Below are positions 15,837 through 25,341 of a stretch of 64,000 bases of DNA, piece after piece. Made by a program: the position numbers and the translations under genes. The stretch is from GCA-003244245 sp963822695 (GTDB lineage: Bacteria; Actinomycetota; Actinomycetes; Mycobacteriales; Pseudonocardiaceae): positions 200,710 through 264,709 of the forward strand of contig CAWGJH010000019.1 in assembly GCA_963822695.1 (NCBI GenBank), in the 5' to 3' direction. How positions within the stretch are numbered: position 1 is the first letter of the stretch; each line of letters opens with the position of its first letter. The notes beneath the pieces were generated by a model. The model did no database searches and was not told the origin of the DNA. It worked only from the letters and a program-made list of their open reading frames with translations.

Positions 15837-17813
15837 GTGAGTGGTCGGATCGCCATCGACGACGTGACGCCCGTGGTCTCCTGCGGGCGGTACCCCAGCA
15901 AAGCGGTGGTCGGCGAGCACGTTCCGGTCCGCGCCACGGTGTGGCGCGAGGGGCACGACGCGGTGGGCGCCACGGTGGTCTGGCACAGTCCCGGCACGGC
16001 GCCGGCCTGTCAGGTTCGGATGCAGCCTGGACCACCGGGCACCGACCAGTTCGCCGCGACCGTGGTGCCTGACCAGGTGGGCTGGTGGAGTTTCCGGGTG
16101 GATGGCTGGGCCGATCCCTGGGAGACCTGGCGGCACGCGATCGACGTGAAGATCGACGCCGGCCAGACCGCGTCCGAGCTGGACAACGACCTGCACGTCG
16201 GCGCCATGCTGCTGGAGCGAGCGGCCCGCCGTCCCGGCCAGGGAGCCAACCGGGTGGCGCTGGCCGCCGCGGCGGCGGCGTTGCGGGACGCCAGGCGTCC
16301 CCTCGACGAGCGGGTCGGGCCGGCGCTCGCGGCACCGGTGACCCAGATCCTGACCACCGACCCACTCCGTGACCTGATCACCCGGGGCACTACCCACAAG
16401 GTGTGGGTAGATCGTCCCCGGGCGCTGTTCAGTTCCTGGTATGAGTTCTTCCCGCGATCCACCGGCGGCTGGGACGACCACGGCAACCCGGTGCACGGAA
16501 CCTTCGCGACCGCCACCCGTGAGCTGGATCGGATCGCCGGGATGGGCTTCGATGTGGTGTACCTTCCGCCGATCCACCCGATCGGCGAGGTCCACCGCAA
16601 GGGCTCCAACAACACCATGCACGCCGAACCTGACGACGTCGGCTCACCGTGGGCGATCGGTTCGGCCGAGGGCGGGCACGATGCGCTGCACCCCCAGCTG
16701 GGCACCTTCGAGGACTTCGAGGCCTTCGTCGCCAGGGCCGGCGAGCTCGGCATGGAGGTCGCGCTGGACTTCGCGCTGCAGTGCGCGCCGGATCACCCCT
16801 GGGCCAAGGAGCACCAGGAGTGGTTCACCACCCGCCCGGACGGGACGATCGCCTACGCGGAGAACCCACCCAAGCGCTACCAGGACATCTACCCGCTCAG
16901 CTTCGACTCCGACCCCCGCGGCGCGTACGCCGAGATGCTGCGGGTGATGCTGTTCTGGGTGCAGCGCGGGGTGCGGATCTTCCGAGTGGACAACCCGCAC
17001 ACCAAGCCGCCGAACTTCTGGCAGTGGCTGATCTGGCAGGTCAAGGACCGTTACCCGGATGTGCTATTTCTGTCCGAGGCGTTCACCACCCCGGCTCGGC
17101 TCTATGGCTTGGCCCGGCTGGGCTTCACCCAGTCCTACACCTATTTCACCTGGCGCACCGGCAAACAGGAGCTCACCGAGTACGGAACGGAGCTGGCGTC
17201 CAGAGTGGACGAGATGCGGCCGAACTTCTTCGTCAACACTCCGGACATCCTGCACGCGTCACTGCAGCAGGGCGGGCCTGGCATGTTCGCCATCCGGGCC
17301 GCGCTGGCCGCCACGTTGTCTCCCTCCTGGGGGGTCTACGCCGGCTTCGAGCTCTTCGAGAACACGCCGTTGGCGCCGGGTAGCGAGGAGTACCTGAACA
17401 GCGAGAAATACCAGCTGCGCCCCCGAAATTTCGCCGCCGCGCTGGCGCAGGGGCGCTCCCTGGAACCATGGATCACCCGGCTCAACGCGATCCGGCGGGC
17501 GCACCCCGCCCTGCAACAGCTACGCACCCTGCGGTTTTACCGCACCGACCACGACTCACTACTGGCGTATTCCAAAACCGATCCCGCCACCAGTGACACC
17601 GTGATCTGCGTGATAACCCTGGAGCCGTTCATCACAGTGAGCGGGATGGTCTGGCTGGACCTGCCGGCGCTGGGCATGGACCGGCAGGACCGCTTTCTCG
17701 CCCACGATGAGGTCAGCGGTGAGACCTACGACTGGGGGCAGGTCAACTATGTGCAACTTCAACCTTGGCGGGCGGTGGCCCACATCCTCGATGTGCGCCT
17801 TCGGCGCCCGTGA
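15837..17813 (+). CDS. glgE: Alpha-1,4-glucan:maltose-1-phosphate maltosyltransferase GlgE
   Basis: GTG 15837 (ribosome site GGGGAAGAGG) gives 658 residues, the normal GlgE length; the longer upstream frame is not needed. The GH13_3 features are VVYLPPIHPIGEVHRKGSNN, VRIFRVDNPHTKPPNFW with the catalytic Asp, LFLSEAFTTPARLYGLARLG with the acid/base Glu, and the FVNTPDILHASLQQGG loop. GlgE extends glucans with maltosyl units from alpha-maltose-1-phosphate, a cytosolic step and a validated target in mycobacteria. Its partners TreS, maltokinase and GlgB lie downstream. A 46-bp palindrome begins inside its stop codon. Confidence 0.95.
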   Translation: MSGRIAIDDVTPVVSCGRYPSKAVVGEHVPVRATVWREGHDAVGATVVWHSPGTAPACQVRMQPGPPGTDQFAATVVPDQVGWWSFRVDGWADPWETWRHAIDVKIDAGQTASELDNDLHVGAMLLERAARRPGQGANRVALAAAAAALRDARRPLDERVGPALAAPVTQILTTDPLRDLITRGTTHKVWVDRPRALFSSWYEFFPRSTGGWDDHGNPVHGTFATATRELDRIAGMGFDVVYLPPIHPIGEVHRKGSNNTMHAEPDDVGSPWAIGSAEGGHDALHPQLGTFEDFEAFVARAGELGMEVALDFALQCAPDHPWAKEHQEWFTTRPDGTIAYAENPPKRYQDIYPLSFDSDPRGAYAEMLRVMLFWVQRGVRIFRVDNPHTKPPNFWQWLIWQVKDRYPDVLFLSEAFTTPARLYGLARLGFTQSYTYFTWRTGKQELTEYGTELASRVDEMRPNFFVNTPDILHASLQQGGPGMFAIRAALAATLSPSWGVYAGFELFENTPLAPGSEEYLNSEKYQLRPRNFAAALAQGRSLEPWITRLNAIRRAHPALQQLRTLRFYRTDHDSLLAYSKTDPATSDTVICVITLEPFITVSGMVWLDLPALGMDRQDRFLAHDEVSGETYDWGQVNYVQLQPWRAVAHILDVRLRRP

Positions 17814-17852
17814 GTGGCGATGCTAGCCCTGACTCGCATCGCCACTCACGGG
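17807..17852. terminator. REP-like palindrome after glgE
   Basis: CCCGTGAGTGGCGATGC and its reverse complement face each other around a short loop, covering the glgE stop codon. The same palindrome follows the genes ending at 20157 and 50575. It can form a strong hairpin and probably ends transcription, although no T-run follows. Confidence 0.7.
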
Positions 17853-17875
17853 TTGTCCACAGCTAGGCTGCGCTC

Positions 17876-18577
17876 GTGACGATCGACGTGCTGAGCGAGT
17901 TCGACGCTGCCGCAGCCGGTTACGATCGGCTGGTCGGGGCGAGCCCGGGCTATCACAGCAACCTGTCCCGCTCCGCCCGCCGGATGCAGCTGCCCAGCGA
18001 CGGCGCCGGGTTGCACCTGCTGGACCTGGGTTGTGGGACGGGGGCGTCTACTGTGGCACTGCTGGCGGCAGCACCCCAGGCCACGATCACCGCAGTGGAC
18101 GCATCGGCCGGCATGCTCGCCAAAGCCCGGCAGGCTGACTGGCCGGCACGGGTGTCGTTCGTGCACGCCCGGGCCGAGGAACTCACCGCCGTCGGGGTGC
18201 ATGGGCCATTCGACGGGATCTTCGCCGCCTACCTGGTGCGCAACCTGTCTGATCCCGACTCGGTGCTAGCCGGGCTGCGCGAGGAGCTGGCGCCAGGAGC
18301 ACCGCTGGCGGTACACGACTACGCCCTCGACGGTCGGGTGCGGAGCCGGGCGATCTGGACCGCAGTGTGCTGGAGCGTGATCATCCCAGCCGGGAAGGTG
18401 GTCACCGGTCGGGCCGGGCTCTACCGCTACCTGTGGCGCAGTGTGCTGCGTTTCGACACTGCGGACGCGCTAGCCAGGCGGCTGCGCGGGCACGGCCTGG
18501 TCGACACCCAGATCGCCACGATGCCAGGCTGGGAACGCGGCATCGTGCACACCGTGGTGGCCAGGCGACCAGTGTGA
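17876..18577 (+). CDS. SAM-dependent methyltransferase, CrtT-like by context
   Basis: GTG 17876 starts a 233-residue class I methyltransferase: motif I LLDLGCGTGASTVALL, motif II region TITAVDASAGMLAKA, and a post-motif region FDGIFAAYLVRNLSDPDSVL reminiscent of the UbiE/Coq5 group. The hydrophobic segment VCWSVIIPAGKVVTG is consistent with a lipid-like substrate. It overlaps or nearly overlaps the CrtU-like flavoprotein gene. In the Streptomyces isorenieratene cluster a methyltransferase, crtT, is linked to crtU, so a carotenoid-related role is inferred from context only. Confidence 0.75.
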   Translation: MTIDVLSEFDAAAAGYDRLVGASPGYHSNLSRSARRMQLPSDGAGLHLLDLGCGTGASTVALLAAAPQATITAVDASAGMLAKARQADWPARVSFVHARAEELTAVGVHGPFDGIFAAYLVRNLSDPDSVLAGLREELAPGAPLAVHDYALDGRVRSRAIWTAVCWSVIIPAGKVVTGRAGLYRYLWRSVLRFDTADALARRLRGHGLVDTQIATMPGWERGIVHTVVARRPV

Positions 18578-18597
18578 GACCGCGAGGCGGCAACGGC

Positions 18598-20157
18598 ATG
18601 ACACCGCACGGCGGTGGCGGGCAACAGCCGGGCCGGGACCGACGGGCCGTGCTGCACCACCCGCGGGCCGGTCGACCACGACCTGAGGGGCCGCCTCCCC
18701 GAGTGGCCGTCGTCGGCGGTGGGATCGCCGGCATCGCGGCCGCCGTGGCGCTGGCCGAGCGCGGCGTGCAGGTGCAGCTCCTGGAACGAGAGCAGCAGCT
18801 CGGCGGCCGGCTACGCGGCTGGCCGACCACGCTGGCCGACGGGTCCGCAGTCACCATGAGCCGCGGGTTCCATGCCTTCTTCCGGCAGTACTACAACCTG
18901 CGTGCGCTGCTGCGCCGGGCCGATCCGCTGGGCCGGGCACTGGCACCGATGGCGGATTACCCGCTGATCGATGCCGACGGTCATCGGGACACATTCCAGG
19001 GTCTGCCGCGCACGCCACCGTGGAATGCATTGGCCTTCGCGCTGTTCAGCCCCACCTTCCAGTGGCGGGACCTGATCACCCGAATCGACCCGGTGGCCGC
19101 GCTGCCACTGGTCGACGTGTCGGTGCCGGAGGTCTACTGGCGGTTGGACGACCAGGACGCGATGACATTTCTGGAGCGGGTGCGCTTCCCCGATGCGGCC
19201 CGGCACCTGGCGTTCTCGGTGTTCTCCCGCAGCTTCTTCGCCGATCCCCGGGAGCTGTCGGCGGCCGAGTTGGCCACGATGTTCCACATCTACTTCCTGG
19301 GCTCGGCCGAGGGCCTGGTGTTCGACGTGACCACCGAACCGTTCCCGCAGGCGCTGTGGAATCCGATGGGCGACTATCTGGCCGAGCTCGGCGTGGTGGT
19401 GCACGCCGGCGTGGCCGTCGAGCAGGTGGCACCCGGGCTCGAACGTCGCTTCGCCCTCCGAGCCGATAGCGACTCCTCGGAGGTCGACGCCGTGGTGCTC
19501 GCCACCGATGTGGCCGGGTTGCAGGCACTGCTCACCGCCTCACCCGAACTCGGCGAGGCACCCTGGCGGGCGCGCATCGCGCGGTTGCGCACCGCCCCGC
19601 CCTTCCTGGTGTCCCGGTTGTGGCTGGACCGCCCGGTGCGCCCGGACCGGCCCGGGTTCCTCGGCACCAGCGGGTTCGGGCCGCTGGACAACGTCAGCGT
19701 GCTGGAACGCTTCGAAGGCGAGGCGGCCCGCTGGGCGCGCCGCACCGGCGGTTCAATAGTGGAACTGCACGCCTACGCGCTCACCGGAGATCCGGATCAG
19801 GGAAAGCGCCGGCTGCTCGAGGAACTGCGGCGGCTCTACCCGGAGACTGCCACCGCCACGATCATCGATGAGCGCCACGAACTACGCGCCGACTGCCCGC
19901 TGTTCGCGCCGGGGACCTTCGGTGACCGGCCCACCGTCACCACCCCCGACCCGGCCGTGGTGCTCGCCGGGGACCTCACCAGGGTCGACCTGCCCGTTGC
20001 GCTGATGGAACGAGCAGCGACCAGCGGGTTCCTCGCCGCCGATGCGCTGCTAGGCAGGTGGGGGTTGCGCGGGCACCCGCTGTGGACCGTGCCGGTCCGG
20101 GGCCGCCTCGCCCCGCTGCGCGCCGTGGCCGCCCGGTTGGGTGACTTCGTCCTGTGA
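18598..20157 (+). CDS. FAD-dependent oxidoreductase, CrtU/CruE-like carotenoid desaturase-methylase
   Basis: About 519 residues from ATG 18598 (GAGGCGG upstream); a GTG at 18574 overlapping the previous stop (GTGA) is the alternative. The N-terminus has the dinucleotide fold VAVVGGGIAGIAAAVALAER with the conserved acidic end and QLGGRLRGW. The C-terminus has VVLAGDLTRVDLPVALMERA. Both match the CrtI-type amine-oxidase superfamily. Segments such as SRGFHAFFRQYYNLRALLRR and AEGLVFDVTTEPFP look like the CrtU (isorenieratene synthase) branch, which aromatises beta-ionone rings. No phytoene synthase or desaturase is in the window. Specificity is therefore inferred. Confidence 0.75.
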   Translation: MTPHGGGGQQPGRDRRAVLHHPRAGRPRPEGPPPRVAVVGGGIAGIAAAVALAERGVQVQLLEREQQLGGRLRGWPTTLADGSAVTMSRGFHAFFRQYYNLRALLRRADPLGRALAPMADYPLIDADGHRDTFQGLPRTPPWNALAFALFSPTFQWRDLITRIDPVAALPLVDVSVPEVYWRLDDQDAMTFLERVRFPDAARHLAFSVFSRSFFADPRELSAAELATMFHIYFLGSAEGLVFDVTTEPFPQALWNPMGDYLAELGVVVHAGVAVEQVAPGLERRFALRADSDSSEVDAVVLATDVAGLQALLTASPELGEAPWRARIARLRTAPPFLVSRLWLDRPVRPDRPGFLGTSGFGPLDNVSVLERFEGEAARWARRTGGSIVELHAYALTGDPDQGKRRLLEELRRLYPETATATIIDERHELRADCPLFAPGTFGDRPTVTTPDPAVVLAGDLTRVDLPVALMERAATSGFLAADALLGRWGLRGHPLWTVPVRGRLAPLRAVAARLGDFVL

Positions 20158-20196
20158 GTGGCGATGCGAGCTATCACTCTGATTGCCACTCACGGG
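20154..20196. terminator. REP-like palindrome after the CrtU-like gene
   Basis: GTGAGTGGCGATGCGAG (20154-20170) pairs with a nearly perfect inverse at 20178-20194, starting in the stop codon of the flavoprotein gene. It is the same sequence family as 17807-17852 and 50536-50581, and lies between two convergent genes. Confidence 0.7.
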
Positions 20197-20209
20197 TCGC
20201 TCCCGGGGT

Positions 20210-21193
20210 TCAGCCTGGCCAGCGCCCGCTGGTCCGGAGCTCGTACCGACGCTGCGCATAGGCCAGGTCATCACGCCACAGCCGGGCGGCCGCCCAGCGC
20301 ATCGCCGGGCGCATCAACGGCGCCCCCCGGCGGGCGACGGCGAACCCCGGGCGAGGTGAGCTGGCGATGGTCGCCTCGATCACCGCAGTCCGCGGATGAC
20401 CGGCGTCGTCGACGCCCAGCGGAACGGCGTGCGTCTCGACAACACTCCCGGCGCCCTCCCCTTCCAGGATGTCCATCACCACCGTCCGCGGTTCGGGGCA
20501 GCTGAACGCGGCCAGCACCGGAACCCCGATCCGCCGGGTGAGCCGGAAGGCAACCTCGACCACGAACCGGTCGACGTGCTCACTGGGCTCCTCGACCACC
20601 CGGAGCCCCACGAAGGAATAGGGGTGAAACCAGCTGCCATGCCACGGGTCGAGCCGGTTGGCGACCACGTCCTCCGGCTCGCAGCGCCCGATCCCCGTGA
20701 ATACCGCGTCCAGACTGGTCTGCGGGTCAGGCCGGCGGTGCCGCACCGGTGCGGGCGTTGCGTCCTCCCCCCCTACGGAGTCCAGCCGCACCCAGGCCAG
20801 CACCCCGTCGTCGTGAGCCGGGAACGGGTCCCACCCCGGCACGCCGCGGGCACCGATCGCCAGGCCATGCCAGCGGCACATCAGTTCCCCACCCGCCACC
20901 GCCGCCCGGCACAGGGGCGCGCCGAGGTGCGGGCACTCGCCGGGGCCGGCGTGCAACGCGCCATCGGGGGTGCGCCAGGCCACCACCTCGACACCCGCAA
21001 TGGTGTGCCCGCAAGGCCGATCGGCACGGACCTCCCGGCTTGCGGCAAGCACGTACCAGTTGCCCGACGGCCGAGCCTGCGCCCGTTTGAGCGCTGCCTC
21101 GATCAGGCCGGGCCGGGCATCGCGCCAGGTAGGCCGCTGCCCGGCCCAGGTCAAGGCCGGCAGCCGCCGCAGCGGCACTCCCCCTGTGACCAT
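20210..21193 (-). CDS. Rieske [2Fe-2S] protein, DUF5914-like
   Basis: The 327-residue product from ATG 21193 has the Rieske cluster motif CPHLGAP...CRWHG (C-x-H and C-x2-H) at about residues 95-120. A larger C-terminal region follows with DPWHGSWFHPYSFVGLRVVE and ending YAQRRYELRTSGRWPG. I recall it as DUF5914, a group linked to carotenoid clusters. Rieske domains also occur on cyanobacterial CruH, which acts on aromatic carotenoid end groups. It lies convergent with the CrtU-like gene. The likely role is an electron-transferring oxygenase on a carotenoid methyl group. ATG 21226 is an alternative start. Confidence 0.75.
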   Translation of the reverse strand: MVTGGVPLRRLPALTWAGQRPTWRDARPGLIEAALKRAQARPSGNWYVLAASREVRADRPCGHTIAGVEVVAWRTPDGALHAGPGECPHLGAPLCRAAVAGGELMCRWHGLAIGARGVPGWDPFPAHDDGVLAWVRLDSVGGEDATPAPVRHRRPDPQTSLDAVFTGIGRCEPEDVVANRLDPWHGSWFHPYSFVGLRVVEEPSEHVDRFVVEVAFRLTRRIGVPVLAAFSCPEPRTVVMDILEGEGAGSVVETHAVPLGVDDAGHPRTAVIEATIASSPRPGFAVARRGAPLMRPAMRWAAARLWRDDLAYAQRRYELRTSGRWPG

Positions 21194-21318
21194 GTGCTCA
21201 TCACCCCTTCGCCGCACACCCCCCATGGCTCATCCGACAAAACACCGTACGCGATCCCAATCTTTTGCGCCGCCGGGCCCGGACCGGTACGACTGTGAGG
21301 GGCGATGGGACGGGGACG

Positions 21319-23103
21319 ATGGAGGCGCGGATGACGGGAGGGGTCCCACACACTGGTGAGGCGATGTTGCCCGACGGCTACCTGGTGGAACCGCAAGCCG
21401 GTGATTTCGAGCACGCTAAAGCCGCCCCGACCGACCCGCACTGGTACAAACGAGCGGTCTTCTACGAGTTGCTGGTTCGAGCGTTCCACGACCACGACGG
21501 GAACGGCACCGGCGATCTGACCGGCCTCACCCGCAAGTTGGATTACCTAGAGTGGCTGGGCATTGACTGTCTGTGGCTGCCACCGTTTTATGACTCTCCC
21601 CTGCGCGACGGCGGTTACGACATCGCCGACTTCCGGGCCGTGTTGCCCGAGTTCGGCACCGTCGAGGATTTCGTGGTGCTGCTCGACGAGGCACACAAAC
21701 GGGACATCCGAGTGATCACCGACCTGGTCATGAACCACACTTCTGATCAGCACCCCTGGTTCCAGGAGTCCCGCCGTGATCCGAAGGGGCCCTACGGCGA
21801 CTTCTACGTCTGGAGCGACAAGAACACCGCTTACCCGGACGCCCGGATCATCTTCGTCGACGCTGAGACGTCGAACTGGACGTATGACCCGGTACGCGGG
21901 CAGTTCTACTGGCACCGGTTCTTCTCCCATCAGCCCGACCTCAACTATGAGAACCCTGAAGTCGGCGAGGCGATGCTCGATGTGCTGCGATTCTGGCTGG
22001 ACCTGGGCATCGACGGCTTCCGGCTGGACGCGGTACCCTACCTGTTCGAGGAGGAGGGGACCAACTGCGAGAACCTGCCGCGCACCCATAATTTCCTCAA
22101 GCGCTGCCGCGGGGTGGTCAACAAGTACCCCGGACGGGTGCTGCTGGCCGAGGCGAACCAGTGGCCCGCTGACGTGGTGGAATACTTCGGCGACCCGGCG
22201 GCGGGCGGCGACGAATGCCATATGGCGTTTCACTTCCCGCTGATGCCGCGTATCTTCATGGCGGTGCGCCGGGAGTCCCGGTTCCCGATCTCGGAGATCC
22301 TGGCCCAGACACCACCCATCCCTTCCGGCGCCCAATGGGGGATTTTCCTGCGCAATCACGACGAGCTGACCCTGGAAATGGTCACCGACGAGGAGCGCGA
22401 CTACATGTACAGTGAGTACGTCAAGGATCCTCGAATGCGGGCGAACATCGGTATCCGTCGGCGGTTGGCGCCGCTGCTGGACAACGACCGCAACCAGCTA
22501 GAGCTGTTCACCGCGCTGTTGCTGTCGCTGCCCGGCTCCCCTGTGCTCTACTACGGCGACGAGATCGGGATGGGGGACAACATCTGGCTGGGCGACCGGG
22601 ACTCGGTGCGTACACCGATGCAGTGGACCCCGGACCGCAACGCGGGATTCTCCAGCTGTGATCCGGGCCGCATCTACCTCCCGGTGATCATGGATCCGGT
22701 GTACGGATACCAGGCGGTCAACGTCGAGGCGCAATCGACGTCGTCGCAGTCGCTGCTGAACTGGACCCGGCGAATGATCCAGGTGCGCCGCCAGCACTCG
22801 GCCTTCGGGCTGGGCGACTTCACCGAGCTCGGCTCGTCCAACCCCAGCGTGCTGGCCTACCGCCGCAGCCACGCCGGCAACCACGACACTGGTGAGGACC
22901 TCGTCATCTGCGTGAACAACCTGTCCCGCTTCCCGCAACCCGTCGAGCTCGACTTGGGGGAGCATGCGGGCGGCGTCCCAGTGGAGTTGACCGGCGGCGT
23001 GCACTTCCCGCCGATCGGTGATCTGCCCTACCTGCTCACGCTGCCCGGCCACGGCTTCTACTGGTTCCAGATCATCCTTTCAGACCCCGGGCGTGAACCG
23101 TGA
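21319..23103 (+). CDS. treS: Trehalose synthase TreS (maltose alpha-D-glucosyltransferase)
   Basis: About 594 residues, a GH13 enzyme with the conserved segments DLVMNHTSDQHPWFQESR, DGFRLDAVPYLFEEEGTNCE (nucleophile Asp), LLAEANQWPADVVEYFG (acid/base Glu) and FLRNHDELTLEMV. It interconverts trehalose and maltose and feeds maltose to maltokinase for the GlgE route. The ATG at 21319 is taken as start; 21331 and 21364 are alternatives. The stop TGA overlaps the next gene's ATG, so TreS and maltokinase are translationally coupled, as in many actinobacteria where the two form a complex or a fusion. Confidence 0.94.
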   Translation: MEARMTGGVPHTGEAMLPDGYLVEPQAGDFEHAKAAPTDPHWYKRAVFYELLVRAFHDHDGNGTGDLTGLTRKLDYLEWLGIDCLWLPPFYDSPLRDGGYDIADFRAVLPEFGTVEDFVVLLDEAHKRDIRVITDLVMNHTSDQHPWFQESRRDPKGPYGDFYVWSDKNTAYPDARIIFVDAETSNWTYDPVRGQFYWHRFFSHQPDLNYENPEVGEAMLDVLRFWLDLGIDGFRLDAVPYLFEEEGTNCENLPRTHNFLKRCRGVVNKYPGRVLLAEANQWPADVVEYFGDPAAGGDECHMAFHFPLMPRIFMAVRRESRFPISEILAQTPPIPSGAQWGIFLRNHDELTLEMVTDEERDYMYSEYVKDPRMRANIGIRRRLAPLLDNDRNQLELFTALLLSLPGSPVLYYGDEIGMGDNIWLGDRDSVRTPMQWTPDRNAGFSSCDPGRIYLPVIMDPVYGYQAVNVEAQSTSSQSLLNWTRRMIQVRRQHSAFGLGDFTELGSSNPSVLAYRRSHAGNHDTGEDLVICVNNLSRFPQPVELDLGEHAGGVPVELTGGVHFPPIGDLPYLLTLPGHGFYWFQIILSDPGREP

Positions 23104-24503
23104 TGAGTGCTGCTGACCTGCTCGCAGACATCGCCGACTCGCTGGCGGCGGTGCTGCCCGAACAGCGCTGGTTCGCCGGCAAAGGCCGCCCGGTGCAGGC
23201 AATCATTCCGGTGCGCGCCACCGATCTCGCCGGGGCGGATCCGCGGCTGGTGCACGCCGTCGTCGAGGTCGACCAGGGTGAGCAGCCCCGGGACCGTTAC
23301 CAATTCCTGCTCGGGGTGCGCGGCGACCTACCCGAGAACCTCGGGCACGCCTGGGTGGCCGCGTGCGGAGACCACGCGGTGTACCAGGCGGTGCACGACC
23401 CTGAGCTCACCGCCGTGCTGCTGGACCTGATGGCCCAGGGTAAGGAGGTGGATGGGCTGCGCTTCGCCGCCGAGCCAGGCGTCACGCTGGACACCGAGCA
23501 GCGCTCCCGCCCGGTCGGGGCGGAGCAGTCCAACACCTCGCTGATCTACGGGCAGACCTACATCCTCAAGCTGTTCCGCAAGGTGGTCGCGGGGCGCAGC
23601 CCGGACCTGGAGATCCACCGCGCGTTGGCCGCCGTGGGCTGCACGCACATCGCGGCGCCGCTGGGCGGCATCGAAGGTGAGCTCCAGGCCGCTCCGGTCA
23701 CCTACGGCATGCTGAGCGAATACCTGCGGAGCGCCGCCGAGGGCTGGGCGATGGCGACGGCGAGCGTGCGGGATCTGCTGGCGGAAAGCCTGCTCACCGA
23801 CAGCGCGGCTGGCCCCGTGGAACGCATCGATCCCGCGGCCGTCGGCGGCGATTTCGCCTCCGAGGCGCACCGGCTCGGCCACGCGGTGGCCACCGTGCAC
23901 GCTGACTTGGCCACCGCGCTGGGCAGTTCCCCGGCTCCCGCCGGATACCTCGACGCGGTGGCCGATGGCATGCACCACAGGCTGAATGACGTACTCGGAC
24001 AGGTGCCTGAGCTCTCGCCGCACGAAGACGCGCTGCGGGCGGCCTTCGACGCGGTTCGCGGTCTCGACGGCCCCGTACCGGTGCAGCGGGTGCATGGAGA
24101 CCTGCACCTTGGTCAGGTGCTGCGCAGTACCACCGGCTGGGTTCTGATCGACTTCGAAGGTGAGCCGATGGCGCCACTGGCCGCCCGCGTCACACCCACG
24201 TCCACACTGCGCGACGTCGCGGGAATGATGCGCTCCTTCGACTACGCTGCCAACTACCCGCTGGGCGACGCAGACCCCGAGCAGCGCGCCGCAGTGGCGC
24301 TGGCTTGGAGCACCCGCAACCAGGACGCGTTCTGCGACGGCTATGCGCAAGCCGCACCCGACCCTCGCAAGCATGCCGTTCTGCTCCGCGCCTTCGAACT
24401 GGACAAGGCCGTCTACGAGGTCAGCTACGAGCACAGCAACCGCCCCCTCTGGCTACCGATCCCCCTCACCGCCATCACCCGCCTCACCACCCCCCAACCC
24501 TGA
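23103..24503 (+). CDS. mak: Maltokinase (Mak/Pep2)
   Basis: Starts at ATG 23103 overlapping the treS stop; about 466 residues. The N-terminal cap contains PEQRWFAGKGRPVQAI, typical of maltokinases. The kinase part shows EQSNTSLIYGQTYILKLFRK (ATP-binding Lys), the catalytic loop RVHGDLHLGQVL and the metal site LIDFEGEP. It phosphorylates maltose to maltose-1-phosphate, the GlgE donor. Together with TreS, GlgE and GlgB it completes the four-step GlgE pathway. The accessory insertion downstream separates it from glgB. Confidence 0.93.
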   Translation: MSAADLLADIADSLAAVLPEQRWFAGKGRPVQAIIPVRATDLAGADPRLVHAVVEVDQGEQPRDRYQFLLGVRGDLPENLGHAWVAACGDHAVYQAVHDPELTAVLLDLMAQGKEVDGLRFAAEPGVTLDTEQRSRPVGAEQSNTSLIYGQTYILKLFRKVVAGRSPDLEIHRALAAVGCTHIAAPLGGIEGELQAAPVTYGMLSEYLRSAAEGWAMATASVRDLLAESLLTDSAAGPVERIDPAAVGGDFASEAHRLGHAVATVHADLATALGSSPAPAGYLDAVADGMHHRLNDVLGQVPELSPHEDALRAAFDAVRGLDGPVPVQRVHGDLHLGQVLRSTTGWVLIDFEGEPMAPLAARVTPTSTLRDVAGMMRSFDYAANYPLGDADPEQRAAVALAWSTRNQDAFCDGYAQAAPDPRKHAVLLRAFELDKAVYEVSYEHSNRPLWLPIPLTAITRLTTPQP

Positions 24504-24616
24504 CCCGCCGCTCCCAATGCTCTGACTTCGACAGCAGAGCTGTAGGTACGTCGGCGGACAGCCCTACTGTCGAACTCGGCGACAGCGCCACGGGGTAACG
24601 GGTAGCGATACATCAT

Positions 24617-24828
24617 ATGAGCGAAATCGCCAGTAAGATCGCCGCAGTCATCGCGGCACGTCAGAATCGATTGCCGCAGGTCCAGCGAAGATCGAGCAGT
24701 GGCGCCGAGCAGACGAGGAGGTGGGCGCGCTCGACCGGGCGCTAGCGGAGTTGTGTGGGGCAGCCGGATCTGTGACCTGTGAGGACTGCTGCCGCTCGAC
24801 TGCGGTGCGCATGCCCTCATGTGCCTGA
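24617..24828 (+). pseudogene. Short frameshifted ORF of unknown family
   Basis: ATG 24617 opens MSEIASKIAAVIAARQNR. Near 24665-24680 the sensible frame changes, continuing as AKIEQWRRADEEVGALDRAL and ending with cysteine pairs (CEDCCRS) at TGA 24826-24828. The helical, Ala-rich start with a Cys-rich end suggests a small accessory protein, now broken. No family is recognised. It lies in the debris between maltokinase and glgB. Confidence 0.3.
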
Positions 24829-24924
24829 CCACGACGCTCTACGACTTCCCGCCACCCGCACCGCGAATGCCGCACTTCGACGTCTACGGTCGCAGCGCCT
24901 TTCAGGACCGAGAGCTAGACGTTT

Positions 24925-25332
24925 CGTGAGCTGCGCATACAAAATATACCTGCTACGGTCCAAAAACCTCGGCCACGAGGAGAACATCGAATTCATCCAG
25001 GCCATTCTCAGAGAGCTGGAGGAAAACTAAGGCCATGCCCCGCATCGTCGGTGAGTGGTTCCTGCCGCAACGGTCCGACAACAGCGCCACCTGCGTTTCG
25101 TCAGCGGTGATCCGGAGTACGCGCCCAAAGCCGCGACCAGGGCGCTCTTTCCGAGCTGGCCTACGACCTGTTCTGGGTGACCGACCGGCTCTATGCTCAG
25201 CCCGCCGTAGCGTACGCCGAAGGCGAGGTCGAAAACCCGGAGGAACGCCTGGTGCACAACGCCGTGGACGACGCCAATGTCGTTGCCAAAGACCCCCCCG
25301 TTGGTCGTACTGAGATGCTACCACCCGGCTAA
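24925..25332 (+). pseudogene. Decayed accessory coding debris (two small remnants)
   Basis: The first frame, GTG 24925 to TAA about 25030, gives KIYLLRSKNLGHEENIEFI and a Glu-rich end, like the tail of an antitoxin or small helical protein. The second starts near ATG 25035 (PRIVGEWFLPQRSDN) and is readable only by switching frames twice: RFVSGDPEYAPKAATRALF, then ELAYDLFWVTDRLYAQ and AVAYAEGEVENPEERLVHN, ending at TAA 25330-25332. The amino-acid pattern is protein-like, but no intact frame exists. Family unknown. Confidence 0.35.
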
Positions 25333-25341
25333 GCTAGCCAC

